Origin: AP-15 sp963703855
GTDB taxonomy: Bacteria; Pseudomonadota; Alphaproteobacteria; ATCC43930; CGMCC-115725
Direction of reading: 5' to 3'
Length of the DNA stretch: 64,000 nucleotides
NCBI GenBank assembly: GCA_963703855.1
Contig: CAVPFW010000026.1
Span: 62,001-126,000 of the forward strand
Shown here: positions 9,161 to 17,850 of the stretch, in pieces
Numbering within the stretch: position 1 is the first letter of the stretch
How the letters are laid out: every line of letters starts with the position of its first letter
The notes under the pieces: generated by a model
What the model saw: only the letters and a program-made list of their open reading frames with translations
The model's database searches: none
Told to the model about the DNA's origin: nothing
Position numbers and translations under genes: made by a program

Positions 9161-9435
9161 GCCGAGTTGGCCCAGCCGGCGCACCCAGTGGTGCGCCGTG
9201 CCGCACGCCTCGATCCCGATCAGACAACCCGGCCGCTTGGCAAAGAACGGCTTGATCTGCCGGCGCTCGAGCTGCCGGCGCAGCATCACCGCGCGAGCGG
9301 CGTCGGCGCCGCGAACCTGAAAAACCCGCTTGGCCAGATCCAGGCCGATCGTCGTAATCTCGGTCATGGATGGTCCCCTCTGTTGGACTGCGACAGCCCA
9401 ACCTTGGCACAATCGATGCCGTTCGGGGGCCATCC
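9161..9435 (-). mobile_element. IS110-family element, 5' fragment only
   Basis: The minus strand carries a typical IS110 start: untranslated left end, AGGGGA ribosome site, ATG at 9367, then MTEITTIGLDLAKRVFQV, where the Asp in GLDLAK is the first acidic residue of the DEDD transposase/recombinase. This continues to IGIEACGTAHHWVRRLG. Homology stops near 9160, after about 69 residues of an expected ~340, so the catalytic core and the C-terminal Ser domain are gone. The frame runs on into the porin remnant, giving a 166-residue hybrid frame. It cannot transpose by itself. Confidence 0.75.
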
Positions 9436-9518
9436 ACCCCATCAAGTCCGGGCAAGGGGTACTCGCCGCGGCACGAAGCCGGGCAACGGGAGCTTGATAT
9501 TGCATCAACCGGTCGGCC

Positions 9519-10841
9519 GTGCGCTTGCGCGGGAGTGACGGGTTTCAGGGTCCCGTGCGAGCGGGGTCGAGCCTGCCCCAGCTGCTCGCCGCGCGGCTGC
9601 CGTTTTTCTACGGATGGGTGGTGCTGGCGTGCCTGTGCTGCGCCGGGTTTTCGCGCCAGGGCGGGGCCGTCGCCACATTGTCGATTTTTGTCAAGCCGCT
9701 GACCCGCGAGTTCGGCTGGTCGCGCACCGCGCTGTCGGGGGCGGTTTCGCTCGGCGGCGTGTTGGCGGCAATATCGTCGCCGCTGATCGGGCCGGTGCTC
9801 GATCGCCGCGGCTCGCGCCTGACCTTGTGCCTCGCCGTGCTCGTCACCGGCGTCGCGATGCTGCTGTTGTCGCTGACCAACTCGCTGCTCGTCTTTTATC
9901 TGCTGTTCTGCATCGCGCGGATGAACTGGGCGGGCCCGTTCGACCTCGGCATCTACAGCGCGCTCAACAACTGGTTCGTGGCGCGCCGCGCCTTCGCCAC
10001 ATCGATCGCGACGATGGCGCAGATGGCGGGCCTGGTCGCCATGCCGCTGATCGCCGAGCTGGCGATGCGCCGTCACAGCTGGCGCGCTGGCTGGCTGGCG
10101 ATCGGCGCGAGCGTGCTGCTGATCGGCTTTCTGCCGGTTTGGCTGCTGATGGTGCGGCGGCCGGAAGATCTGGGGCTTCGCCCCGACCGCTTGGCGGCCG
10201 CTGCCGCCCGCGAGCCGGCCGGCGCGACGCGCAGCCGTGCCGAACCGGCCTTCTCGCGCCGCGAGGCGGTCCGCACCTCGGCGTTCTGGCTGCTGCTGCT
10301 CTATACCGTGCTGGTCTACCCGGTGCAGGCCGGGGTCAGCCTGCACCAGGCGGCCAATCTGATCGAGCGCGGCATCTCACCCGCCGCGGCGGCGACGATC
10401 GTCAGCCTGTTCTCGCTGATGTCGGCGCTCGCGAGCTTCGTCTGCGGCGTGCTGCCCCGCGCATTGCCGATCAGGTACCCGCTCGCCGTCATCGGCGCGG
10501 CCCTCGCTGCCAGCACCCTGGCGATGATCGGGATCTCGTCGACCTTGGGTGGAGCGGTCGCCGCCGCGCTGTTCGGCTTCGGGATCGGCGGCATCCTGAC
10601 CTTGCTGCCGATCGCCTGGGCCGATTATTTCGGCCGGGCGAATTACGGCGCCATTCGCGGCCTGGTGCTCTGCGCGCAGGTGTTGGCCCAAGCCTGCGGC
10701 CCGCTGCTGTCGGGGGTGCTGCGCGACCGGACCGGCAGCTATCAGCGCCCGCTGCAGTGTTTCGCGGTGCTGTCTTTCCTCAGCATCCTCGCGGCGCTGG
10801 CTGCGCGCCGGCCGCGGGACAGCCGCGGCGTTCGCAGCTAG
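9519..10841 (+). CDS. major facilitator superfamily transporter
   Basis: 440 residues from a GTG at 9519; a GTG at 9555 is also possible. Twelve hydrophobic segments with the central cytoplasmic loop near residues 205-245. The first segment is FFYGWVVLACLCCAGFSRQGG, and the loop between helices 2 and 3 contains GPVLDRRGSR, a form of the MFS GxxxDRxGRR motif. The FYGW start and FGWSRT after helix 1 are typical of the oxalate/formate-antiporter or monocarboxylate-type MFS branch, so an organic acid substrate is a reasonable guess. Its stop overlaps by 4 nt the stop of the convergent DsbA/FrnE-like gene. Confidence 0.85.
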   Translation: MRLRGSDGFQGPVRAGSSLPQLLAARLPFFYGWVVLACLCCAGFSRQGGAVATLSIFVKPLTREFGWSRTALSGAVSLGGVLAAISSPLIGPVLDRRGSRLTLCLAVLVTGVAMLLLSLTNSLLVFYLLFCIARMNWAGPFDLGIYSALNNWFVARRAFATSIATMAQMAGLVAMPLIAELAMRRHSWRAGWLAIGASVLLIGFLPVWLLMVRRPEDLGLRPDRLAAAAAREPAGATRSRAEPAFSRREAVRTSAFWLLLLYTVLVYPVQAGVSLHQAANLIERGISPAAAATIVSLFSLMSALASFVCGVLPRALPIRYPLAVIGAALAASTLAMIGISSTLGGAVAAALFGFGIGGILTLLPIAWADYFGRANYGAIRGLVLCAQVLAQACGPLLSGVLRDRTGSYQRPLQCFAVLSFLSILAALAARRPRDSRGVRS

Positions 10842-11458
10842 GCTCGCCGCGCTGCCCCCGCCTTGTCGAGCAATTGCTCCAGCACCTCGTAGGGCTGGGC
10901 GCCCACCACCCCATAGCGCGCGGCGACGAAAGTCGGGACCCCGGTCACGCCGTAGGCGTGCGACTTCGCCCAATCGGCGTCGACCGCATCCTTGAACCGG
11001 CGCTCGCTCAGGACGGCGCCCGCCGCCTCGCCCGGAAGCCCGGCTGATCGCGCTATGTCGATCAGGATGCCGGGATCGCCGATGTTGCGGGCGTCGACGA
11101 AATAGGCGCGGTAGAGAAGGTCGTGAACCGCCTCGCCGCCCGCCTGCGTGTCGGCCCATTTGCCCAGCTCCTGCGCGAGACGGCTGTTGTAGGTGTGGGT
11201 GCGCCGGCCGTAGGGGAGCCCCTCGGCATCCATCAGCCCCTTCATGCGCAGATACATCGCCTCCGGGTCGACATTGCGCCCGGCGTGCAGCTCTGCCATC
11301 GAGCGGCCCTCGGCAGGGGTCTCGGGATGCAGCGGAAAGTGAACGAGCTTGGTCTCGACCTCGAATGCCTCCTTCAGCTTTTCAATACGCACGGTACTGA
11401 GATAGCACCAGGGTCAAACGTAGTCGGTAAAGATCTCCAGGGTGATCGGCGTCGCCAT
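10838..11458 (-). CDS. DsbA/FrnE-like thioredoxin-fold oxidoreductase, candidate selenoprotein (UPWC active site)
   Basis: Reading from ATG 11458, with GGAGG 7-8 nt upstream, the gene gives MATPITLEIFTDYV, then TGA (11416-11414), then PWCYLSTVRIEKLKEAF and an uninterrupted frame to 10838. The total is 206 residues, normal for DsbA-like FrnE/2-hydroxychromene-2-carboxylate isomerase relatives. Family members read CPWCY here, so TGA sits exactly at the first redox Cys. The rest is intact, including YGVTGVPTFV with the cis-Pro motif. A stem-loop suited to a bacterial SECIS follows the TGA. Alternatives are a nonsense mutation or base-calling error. A start downstream of the TGA (GTG at 11392) would delete the active site and first strand. 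No selA, selB, selC or selD gene is in the window. Confidence 0.8.
11382..11400 (-). promoter_or_regulatory. candidate bacterial SECIS element
   Basis: On the minus strand TCAGTAC, loop CGTGC, GTATTGA forms a 7-bp stem (one G-U pair) with a 5-nt loop. The loop occupies nucleotides 21-25 after the TGA and has G at its second position. The known rule for bacterial SECIS elements is an apical loop 16-37 nt after UGA with G among its first two bases, and this stem satisfies it. The element lies inside the coding sequence, as expected in bacteria. A competing 6-bp stem lies nearer the TGA. Confidence 0.6.
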
Positions 11459-11637
11459 CTACGGCCCTCCGAACCGGTTTTCCGCAGGGAGCTTAATCCC
11501 CCCGAGACCCGGCGGCAAAGAGAGAGTTGCGGGTGGCGGGCTGCCCGCCCGCGTCACCTCGGAACCCGGCGCAAAATGCGTCCGGCGCCGCCGAAGGATG
11601 CTAAGCTGCCCCCGGAAAAATTCGTGGAGGAGAGCCG

Positions 11638-12045
11638 ATGCCGACCGCGGTCGAAGACAAGGACGCCATCCGCGAGCTGATGGCCGAGTATTGCTTTCGT
11701 CTCGACGATGGCCGCTACGCTGAGATGGCGGCGCTGTTCACCGAGGACGGCACCTGGGACACTGCGTTCGGCAAGGCGACCGGGCGGGCGGCGATCGCCG
11801 AGCTGGCGCGCAATATCCGCGCCCGGGCCGGCGCCGAGCGGCCGCGGGCGGCGCATCTGGTGACCAACATCGCGATCGCCCTCGACGGCGCGCGCGCGCA
11901 AATCCGCTCGAACTGGATGGTCATGCAGAACAGCCCGCAGGGGCCGAAGATCGGCTCGGGCGGGGCCTATGCCGACGAAGTCGTGAACGAGAACGGGCAT
12001 TGGCTGTTTCACAATCGCCGGATCGACCGCTTCATCGCCCTCTGA
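11638..12045 (+). CDS. SnoaL-like / NTF2-fold protein
   Basis: 135 residues, ATG at 11638 behind GGAGGAG. The pattern KDAIRELMAEYCFRLDDGRYAEMAALFTEDGTWD is the hallmark N-terminal helix and strand of SnoaL-like polyketide-cyclase/NTF2-fold proteins. The C-terminal strands NENGHWLFHNRRIDRFIAL close the cone. Family members include dehydratases, isomerases and ligand-binding proteins, so no activity can be named. It stands alone between the DsbA/FrnE-like gene and an amidohydrolase remnant. Confidence 0.8.
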   Translation: MPTAVEDKDAIRELMAEYCFRLDDGRYAEMAALFTEDGTWDTAFGKATGRAAIAELARNIRARAGAERPRAAHLVTNIAIALDGARAQIRSNWMVMQNSPQGPKIGSGGAYADEVVNENGHWLFHNRRIDRFIAL

Positions 12046-12220
12046 GCGCCGATCTGCCAAGCCGGCGGCGGACCAGATCGTCCAAACCGCAGAAAGGGTG
12101 CGTTGCCGCCGGAACCGCGCTTCACGGCCGCCGGTCCTCCTGCAGGAGAGGGGATCGCCTTGCGCTCTGCGTCGGAGGGTATTCCGTTTGGCCGGGTGCA
12201 GGGTCGGACGGCGCGCCTGA

Positions 12221-12355
12221 TCACCCTGCACGGCGGCCTACGAGCAGGGCGTCGAGGCGTTTCGCGTCACCGACCGGCTGTCCGAAAGCGATCGCGCACT
12301 TCTGATGGGCGGGACACTGGCGCAGGTGTATGGCTGGCCGCCGTCAGGAGCCTGA
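12221..12355 (+). pseudogene. C-terminal remnant of an amidohydrolase gene
   Basis: After a stop at 12218 a short frame encodes AAYEQGVEAFRVTDRLSES followed by DRALLMGGTLAQVYGW and ends at 12355. This looks like the last helix of amidohydrolase-2 family enzymes, where a D-x-x-x-I/L-L-x-x-x-A-x-x-x-Y/F-G-W/L ending is usual. Nothing upstream resembles the catalytic barrel, so only the tail survives. Its last 12 nt overlap the end of the convergent monooxygenase gene. The sequence between 12046 and 12220 has no other recognisable content. Confidence 0.45.
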
Positions 12356-13372
12356 TTCCCGGTTTTCCGGGTACGAAGCCCCTTTCATCCCGCCGTGCAT
12401 TTCGGCGACGATCTCGAACGATCGTTTGCGTTTTGTGTGGTCGAAGATGTTCGCCGTCACCATCAGCTCGTCGGCGCCGGTGCGGCGGATGAAATCGTCG
12501 AGGCCGCGTCGGACCGTATTCGGGCCGCCGACGACGGCGCTGGAGAGCCCGTCGTCGAGGATCGCACGGGCGTAGGGATCGAGTTGCGCGTCGAAATTCT
12601 CGACCGGCGGAGGCACCCGCCCGCGCCGCCCGATCCGGTTGTTCAGCATCGACTGCTGCAATGACGAGAACAGGAAGCGCGCTTCGCCGTCCGATTCTGC
12701 GGCGACGACGGTGACCCCGAGCATGATGTTGGGTGCGGCGAGTTGCGCCGAGGGGCGGAACCGCTCGCGGTAGATCGCCATCGCATCCATCATCATCGCC
12801 GGCGCGAAATGCGAGGCGAAGGCGAACGGCAGGCCCAGATACGCCGCGACCTGTGCGCCATAAAGGCTGGAGCCCAGGATCCAGATCGGCACCTCCAACC
12901 CGGCGCCGGGAACCGCCTGCACCGCCTGGCCCGGCTCGGCGGGCTGGAAGTAGCCCATCAGCTCGACGACATCCTGGGGAAAGTTTTCGGCGCCGCCGAG
13001 CAAGGCTCGGCGGACAGCCCGCGCGGTGACCTGGTCCGACCCGGGCGCGCGGCCGAGACCCAGCTCGACCCGCCCCGGATGCAGCGCGGCGAGAGTGCCG
13101 AACTGCTCGGCGATCAGCAGCGGGGCGTGATTGGGCAGCATGATGCCGCCGGCGCCGATCCGGATCGTGCTCGTGCCGGCCGCGACATGGGCGAGCGCCA
13201 CCGCGGTCGCGGCACTGGCAATGCCGGGCAAATTGTGATGCTCGGCCATCCAGAAGCGCCGATAGCCGAGCGCCTCGACATGCCGCGCCAGATCGAGCGA
13301 ATTGCGCAGCGACTGACCGGCGTCGCCGCCTTCGGTGATCGGGGAAAGATCGAGAATCGAGAGCGGGATCAT
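12344..13372 (-). CDS. LLM-class flavin-dependent oxidoreductase (luciferase-like monooxygenase)
   Basis: 342 residues starting MIPLSILDLSPITEGG. The TIM-barrel luciferase-like pattern is complete: FWMAEHHNLPGIASAATAVALAHVA, IRIGAGGIMLPNHAPLLIAEQFGTL, and VELGLGRAPGSD near residue 105. It belongs to the MsnO8-like subgroup common in proteobacteria, which uses reduced FMN supplied by a separate reductase to oxygenate an unknown substrate. No flavin reductase gene is adjacent. The small membrane protein gene at 13566 is divergent. Confidence 0.88.
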   Translation of the reverse strand: MIPLSILDLSPITEGGDAGQSLRNSLDLARHVEALGYRRFWMAEHHNLPGIASAATAVALAHVAAGTSTIRIGAGGIMLPNHAPLLIAEQFGTLAALHPGRVELGLGRAPGSDQVTARAVRRALLGGAENFPQDVVELMGYFQPAEPGQAVQAVPGAGLEVPIWILGSSLYGAQVAAYLGLPFAFASHFAPAMMMDAMAIYRERFRPSAQLAAPNIMLGVTVVAAESDGEARFLFSSLQQSMLNNRIGRRGRVPPPVENFDAQLDPYARAILDDGLSSAVVGGPNTVRRGLDDFIRRTGADELMVTANIFDHTKRKRSFEIVAEMHGGMKGASYPENRESGS

Positions 13373-13565
13373 CAGCTGACCATCGCACCGGACGCCGCCG
13401 GCGGAAAGCCCTTAAGCCGCCACCGGTCAGACCGGCCCGCATCCTGGCCCGTCCGCCGCAGGGGACGGGTCGCGGTTGGTGTCGGGGCAGGATGTTGCGG
13501 CAAACCGGTTGCGCTCGCCGCATGCGGAACTACTGTTGCGGCAAAGGCGGGCGGAGGGCGCCGCG

Positions 13566-13865
13566 GTGATCGTCGGGCGCGTGATCGGGTGGCTAGTCGT
13601 TCTCGCCGGCCTCGCCGTGCTGGCGCGCGACGTGACGGTTCGGATCGACACCGGACGCTGGGCGCCGATAGCACTCGGCCAATTGTGGTACGAGCTCAAC
13701 CGGTCGAGCCTCAACCTCGTCCAGGCGGTCATCCAACGCTACGTTTCCCCGTTTTTGTGGAACCCGATCATCGTCAGCATCCTGTTGTGCTGGACTTTCG
13801 CGGTGTTGCTGCTGGCGGGCGGACTCACCCTCGCGATTTTTCGCAAGCGGCGGCGGCGGATTTGA
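13566..13865 (+). CDS. small membrane protein with two TM segments
   Basis: 99 residues from the GTG at 13566, which has GGAGGG about 8 nt upstream. An N-terminal hydrophobic helix (VIGWLVVLAGLAVLA) is followed by a soluble loop containing DTGRWAPIALGQLWYELN, a second helix (IIVSILLCWTFAVLLLAGG) and a basic end RKRRRR. Positive ends suggest both termini face the cytoplasm. Similar small proteins of unknown function occur in Rhodospirillales. It converges with the L,D-transpeptidase gene. Confidence 0.6.
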   Translation: MIVGRVIGWLVVLAGLAVLARDVTVRIDTGRWAPIALGQLWYELNRSSLNLVQAVIQRYVSPFLWNPIIVSILLCWTFAVLLLAGGLTLAIFRKRRRRI

Positions 13866-13900
13866 GCCGTGTCGGCGACTGCCCCGCCGGCAGGTCGGGA

Positions 13901-14485
13901 TCACCCTTCTATCGTGATCGTGCTGCCGGGCCCGAGGAGCGGGGTCAGACGGACGAGAACCTCCTTCTCGACTGCGATGCATCCGGCCGTCGGGGAAAAA
14001 TCCGGCCGCGCGACGTGCAGGAAAATAGCGCTGCCCGCGCCGGCCACGACCGGCTCCATGTTGTAGCCGATGACGACCACCAGATCGTATACCGGGTCGT
14101 CGAGCCACATCGGCTCGGCATGGGCGGGGTAGGGCAGGGAGACGAGACGGTTGTAGCTGCGGTCGGCCGGGTCGTCGACCCAGACGTCGCCGGGCGACAG
14201 GGGGCGTAACGGCAGGCCGGACCGTGGCGACATCATCCGGTCCGCGCGAAACAGCACCGAAACGAGCGGGAAAGTCCCGGCGGGCGTGGCGCCGTCGCCC
14301 TCCTTCTTCGTTGCGGTGATGCCGGCTCGCCCGACTGCAGCCCGCGCGACTCCTCCGGGCCAGATCAGCAGGCCGCCGCGGTATTCGAGCTTCTGCCATG
14401 TCGCCGGCGTTGCGTCCGCCAAATGCGTCGCCCAACGCACTGCCGGAAGCGTCAGCAAGGCACGGCGGGCGATCGGCATCGTCAA
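13901..14485 (-). CDS. L,D-transpeptidase catalytic domain protein (YkuD-like), Tat-type leader
   Basis: 194 residues. The N-terminus has two Arg before a short hydrophobic run (ARRALLTLPAV), a possible export signal. The rest is a compact YkuD/ErfK domain ending in the catalytic motif H-VARPDFSPTA-GC, with His and Cys spaced as in L,D-transpeptidases. These enzymes make 3-3 peptidoglycan crosslinks or attach proteins to peptidoglycan in the periplasm. This short form, with ITATKKEGDGATPAGTFPL, is the domain often annotated as L,D-transpeptidase family or DUF, and its substrate is unproven. It lies just downstream of phaB on the same strand (13 nt). Confidence 0.82.
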   Translation of the reverse strand: MTMPIARRALLTLPAVRWATHLADATPATWQKLEYRGGLLIWPGGVARAAVGRAGITATKKEGDGATPAGTFPLVSVLFRADRMMSPRSGLPLRPLSPGDVWVDDPADRSYNRLVSLPYPAHAEPMWLDDPVYDLVVVIGYNMEPVVAGAGSAIFLHVARPDFSPTAGCIAVEKEVLVRLTPLLGPGSTITIEG

Positions 14486-14498
14486 TGCCTATGCCGGC

Positions 14499-15221
14499 TC
14501 AATACATGTGCTGGCCGCCATTGACCGAAAGGGTCGAGCCGGTGATGAAGTCGGCGTCGTCGGCGATCAGGAACAAGACCGTGCGGGAGATGTCCTCGGC
14601 CTTGCCGAGGCGGCCGACCGGGATGCGGGCGACGATTTTTTCGAGCACCTCGGCCGGCACCGCACGCACCATCTCGGTGTCGACATAGCCGGGCGCCACG
14701 GCATTGACGGTGATGCCGCGCCCCGCACCTTCCTGGGCGAGCGCCTTGGTAAAGCCGTGAATGCCCGATTTTGCGGCAGCGTAATTGACCTGGCCGTATT
14801 GCCCGGCCTGACCGTTGATCGAGCCGATATTGACGATGCGGCCAAAGCCGCGCGCGCGCATTCCCTCGATGACCGCCCTCGACATGTTGAAGCAAGAGGC
14901 GAGGTTCGTTTGGATCACCGCGTTCCACTGCTCAAAGCTCATGCGGTGCATCGTCGCGTCGCGGGTGATGCCGGCGTTGTTGACCAGCACCTCGACCGCT
15001 CCGAGCCTCGCCTCGATCGCCGTCACGCCCTCGGCACATGCCCGGAAGTCGGCGACATCGAACTTGAACACCGGGATCGCGGTCTCGTCATGGAATTGCT
15101 GTGCCGCGCCATCGTTGCCGGCGTAAGTTGCCGCGACCCGATAGCCGGCTTTCGCGAGGGCCATCGAAATTGCGCAGCCGATCCCGCGGGTCCCGCCGGT
15201 GACCACCGCCACCCTGGCCAT
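14499..15221 (-). CDS. phaB: acetoacetyl-CoA reductase
   Basis: 240-residue short-chain dehydrogenase that reduces acetoacetyl-CoA to (R)-3-hydroxybutyryl-CoA with NADPH, the second step of PHB synthesis. Motifs: TGGTRGIG nucleotide site, NNAG, catalytic Ser in NIGSINGQAGQ, YAAAK with the catalytic Tyr and Lys, and the C-terminal FITGSTLSVNGGQHMY ending typical of PhaB. It follows phaA by 45 nt on the same strand, forming a phaC-phaA-phaB order. Confidence 0.95.
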   Translation of the reverse strand: MARVAVVTGGTRGIGCAISMALAKAGYRVAATYAGNDGAAQQFHDETAIPVFKFDVADFRACAEGVTAIEARLGAVEVLVNNAGITRDATMHRMSFEQWNAVIQTNLASCFNMSRAVIEGMRARGFGRIVNIGSINGQAGQYGQVNYAAAKSGIHGFTKALAQEGAGRGITVNAVAPGYVDTEMVRAVPAEVLEKIVARIPVGRLGKAEDISRTVLFLIADDADFITGSTLSVNGGQHMY

Positions 15222-15266
15222 GCGCCCCTCCCTGGTGATTTGGCCCCCTACCTGGTGCAGACGGGG

Positions 15267-16442
15267 CTAATCGCGCTCGAGACACATAGCAATTCCCATG
15301 CCGCCGCCGATGCACAAGGTCGCCAGCCCCTTTTTCGCATCGCGCCGCTGCATTTCGTAAAGCAGGGTGATCAATACCCGCGCCCCGGACGCGCCGATCG
15401 GGTGCCCGAGGGCGATGGCGCCGCCGTTGACGTTGACCCTCTCGACATTCCAGCCAAGATCCTTGTTGACCGCGCAGGCCTGCGCGGCGAATGCCTCGTT
15501 GGCCTCGATCAGGTCGAGATCGTCGACCGACCAGCCGGCCTTCGCGAGCGCTGCTCGGCTCGCCGGGATCGGGCCCGACCCCATGATTGCCGGGTTGACC
15601 CCGGCCGTCGCCCACGAGACGATACGCGCCAACGGGCGCACGCCGCGGGTGGCGGCTGCATGTGCCGTCATCAGCACCACCGCCGCCGCCCCATCGTTGA
15701 TGCCCGACGCGTTGCCGGCGGTGACCGTGCCGTTCTTGTCGAAGGCCGGGCGCAATTTGGCCAGCACCTCGAGGGTGGTGCCGTGCTTGGGGTGCTCGTC
15801 GGTGTCGACCACGGTCTCCTCGCGCCGGGCGACGATCTTGACCGCGACGATCTCGTCCTTGAAGCGGCCGGCTTTCTGCGCGGCTTCGGCCTTGGATTGC
15901 GAGGCGGCGGCGAAATTGTCCTGCTGCTCGCGAGTAATCTGCCAGCGCCGGGCAACATTCTCGGCGGTGTTGCCCATGTGATAGCCGTTGAACGCGTCCC
16001 ACAGCCCGTCGCGGATCATCGTGTCGACGAGCTCGGCATCGCCCATCTTGACGCCGTTGCGCAGATGAATGCAGTGCGGCGCCTGGCTCATGCTCTCCTG
16101 CCCGCCGGCGACGACGATCTCGGAGTCGCCGTTGCGGATCGCCTGCCAGCCGAGCGCCACCGTGCGCAGGCCCGAACCGCAGAGCTGGTTGACACCGTAG
16201 GCGGTGACCTCGAACGGCATCCCGGCGCCGATCGCCGCTTGGCGCGCCGGGTTCTGGCCTTCGCCGGCGGCGAGGATCTGGCCCATGATAACCTCGGAGA
16301 CCTCGCCGGGCTCGACCTCGGCGCGGCGCAGCGCCTCGATGATCGCAACCTCGCCGAGCTTGTGCGCCGGCAAGCTGGCGAGCCCGCCGTTGAAGGCCCC
16401 GACCGGAGTGCGCGCGGCGCCGGCAATCACGATATCAATCAT
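15267..16442 (-). CDS. phaA: acetyl-CoA acetyltransferase (beta-ketothiolase)
   Basis: 391-residue thiolase of normal length that condenses two acetyl-CoA to acetoacetyl-CoA. Active-site motifs are complete: nucleophile Cys in NQLCGSGLRTVA, the GHPIGASGAR His, and the second Cys in LCIGGGMG. The ATG follows an AAGGTTG/GGAG-type region upstream. The position between phaC and phaB makes the PHB role clear. Confidence 0.95.
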   Translation of the reverse strand: MIDIVIAGAARTPVGAFNGGLASLPAHKLGEVAIIEALRRAEVEPGEVSEVIMGQILAAGEGQNPARQAAIGAGMPFEVTAYGVNQLCGSGLRTVALGWQAIRNGDSEIVVAGGQESMSQAPHCIHLRNGVKMGDAELVDTMIRDGLWDAFNGYHMGNTAENVARRWQITREQQDNFAAASQSKAEAAQKAGRFKDEIVAVKIVARREETVVDTDEHPKHGTTLEVLAKLRPAFDKNGTVTAGNASGINDGAAAVVLMTAHAAATRGVRPLARIVSWATAGVNPAIMGSGPIPASRAALAKAGWSVDDLDLIEANEAFAAQACAVNKDLGWNVERVNVNGGAIALGHPIGASGARVLITLLYEMQRRDAKKGLATLCIGGGMGIAMCLERD

Positions 16443-16530
16443 CGGGGAACTCCTCGTAAGGTTGTAGCGCGATTGGGCAGGTGCCCGCGAATGTAAGAAG
16501 GCAGTGGCGGGAAGTCCACCGGCGCCGAGG

Positions 16531-17850
16531 TCATGACCGGCTCAATCGTGCTCGCAGCCACTCGGCGATCGGCGTCCACAGCATCGTCGGGGCGCCTGCG
16601 GCCGCCATCATGCCGATATGGCCGAGCGACGGGCGGAGGATTTCGGCCGCGCCGAACGCAGCTGCCAACGGCTCGGCCGAACGCGGCGGGACGATCCGGT
16701 CGCGGCCCGGGATGACGACGAGCGCCGGGCGGCGCAGCAGCTGCGGCTGCATCCGGCGGCCGGCGACCCACCAGAGCCCGCGCACGGGCTCGTTGTCGGC
16801 GCACCAGGAGCGCAGGCAGTCCCGCGCCACCGCCCGCCCCAACGGAACCCCGTCGTTGATCCAATCCTCGAGCGCGACAAAGCGGCGCGCTTCCTCGCCT
16901 TCCGGGTCGAGCCCGGAAAACCGCACGAATTTGCGCTCCGACAGAAAGGGGTCGACCCGGAAGAAGAAACTCTGGACCGCCTCGACCGGCACGACCCCCG
17001 AAACGCCGCCGGCCTCCGCGAGATCGTCGGCGGCGAGGCCCGTGAGCCCCGCCGGCGCGCGCTGCCCGGCATGGAAATCCCACGGCGTCGCCAGCAGCGC
17101 GAGGCACGCGATCCGCCGCCGCCGCAATGTCAGCGCCAAGGCCAGCAGCCCGCCCATGCAATAGCCGAGAACCGCGAGCGGAGCGCCGGCGCCGCGCGCC
17201 GCGGCGGCGAGCGCATGGTCGAGCCGTTCGATGTAGCCGTTCAGATCGAACCGGCGCTCCGCGGTGCCCGGAATGCCCCAATCGACGACCAGCGGGCGCA
17301 ACCCGCAGCCAGCGAGATGGCGCAGGAAGCTGCGCTCCGGCAGCAGATCCAGAACATAGTAACGGTTGATCAGCGAGGGCACGACCAGCACCGCGGGCCC
17401 GGCCGAGCCTGCGCCATAGTCGAGAAGGCGGGTCGTGCCCTCCTGCCACAGCACCGGCGGGGTGGTCTCGGACCGGCGGAAGGGGTGGCCGCGATAGGCT
17501 TCGAGCCCGGCGAGATAGGCTTCGGCGCGCCGCGCGATCTCGTCGTCGAGCGCGCGCGCAACCCGCTCAGGCCCGAGAACGTCGATTTCGCAGGCGAGGG
17601 CGCGCAGTCGTCTTATGGTCGCGCTCGACCGCGGCGACCCGCTGTTCAAGAACGGCGAGGCGGGCTTCAACCATGGCAAGGCGATGCGCGAGCTCAGCCA
17701 CAGGCTCATCGCGCTCGCCAGATGGGCCGGCAGCGGACGCGGCGCCAGCCGGCGGTCCGGTCGCACCGGCGGGCTCACCCGGCTGCGGGCTGCAACCCGG
17801 GTCCGGCCCGGCAGCGATCCGGCGCGGCGGCGGCTCTGCTGCTTCGGCAT
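16531..17850 (-). CDS. phaC: PHA synthase-like alpha/beta hydrolase (PhaC family)
   Basis: 439 residues from ATG 17850. The catalytic part is PhaC-like: VPSLINRYYVLDLLPERSF, VDWGIPG with the active-site Asp region, nucleophile Cys in GYCMGG, WINDGVPLG, and GHIGMM with the catalytic His. It polymerises hydroxyacyl-CoA and heads a same-strand cluster with phaA and phaB. The N-terminal RPLPAHLASAMSLWLSS segment matches a conserved region of Rhodospirillales homologues. Third-position GC is high throughout this frame, which supports the upstream start, although no ribosome site is visible. The first ~280 nt overlap another frame that also looks coding. Confidence 0.82.
   Translation of the reverse strand: MPKQQSRRRAGSLPGRTRVAARSRVSPPVRPDRRLAPRPLPAHLASAMSLWLSSRIALPWLKPASPFLNSGSPRSSATIRRLRALACEIDVLGPERVARALDDEIARRAEAYLAGLEAYRGHPFRRSETTPPVLWQEGTTRLLDYGAGSAGPAVLVVPSLINRYYVLDLLPERSFLRHLAGCGLRPLVVDWGIPGTAERRFDLNGYIERLDHALAAAARGAGAPLAVLGYCMGGLLALALTLRRRRIACLALLATPWDFHAGQRAPAGLTGLAADDLAEAGGVSGVVPVEAVQSFFFRVDPFLSERKFVRFSGLDPEGEEARRFVALEDWINDGVPLGRAVARDCLRSWCADNEPVRGLWWVAGRRMQPQLLRRPALVVIPGRDRIVPPRSAEPLAAAFGAAEILRPSLGHIGMMAAAGAPTMLWTPIAEWLRARLSRS

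Noticed and set aside
11638..12045. SnoaL protein as partner of the candidate selenoprotein
   Set aside because: It is divergent from, and 180 bp away from, the DsbA/FrnE-like gene, with its own ribosome site; no functional link is visible.
14286..16496. Plus-strand frame of 736 codons across phaB and phaA
   Set aside because: Antisense shadow of two certain enzymes; composition is low-complexity and unrelated to any family.
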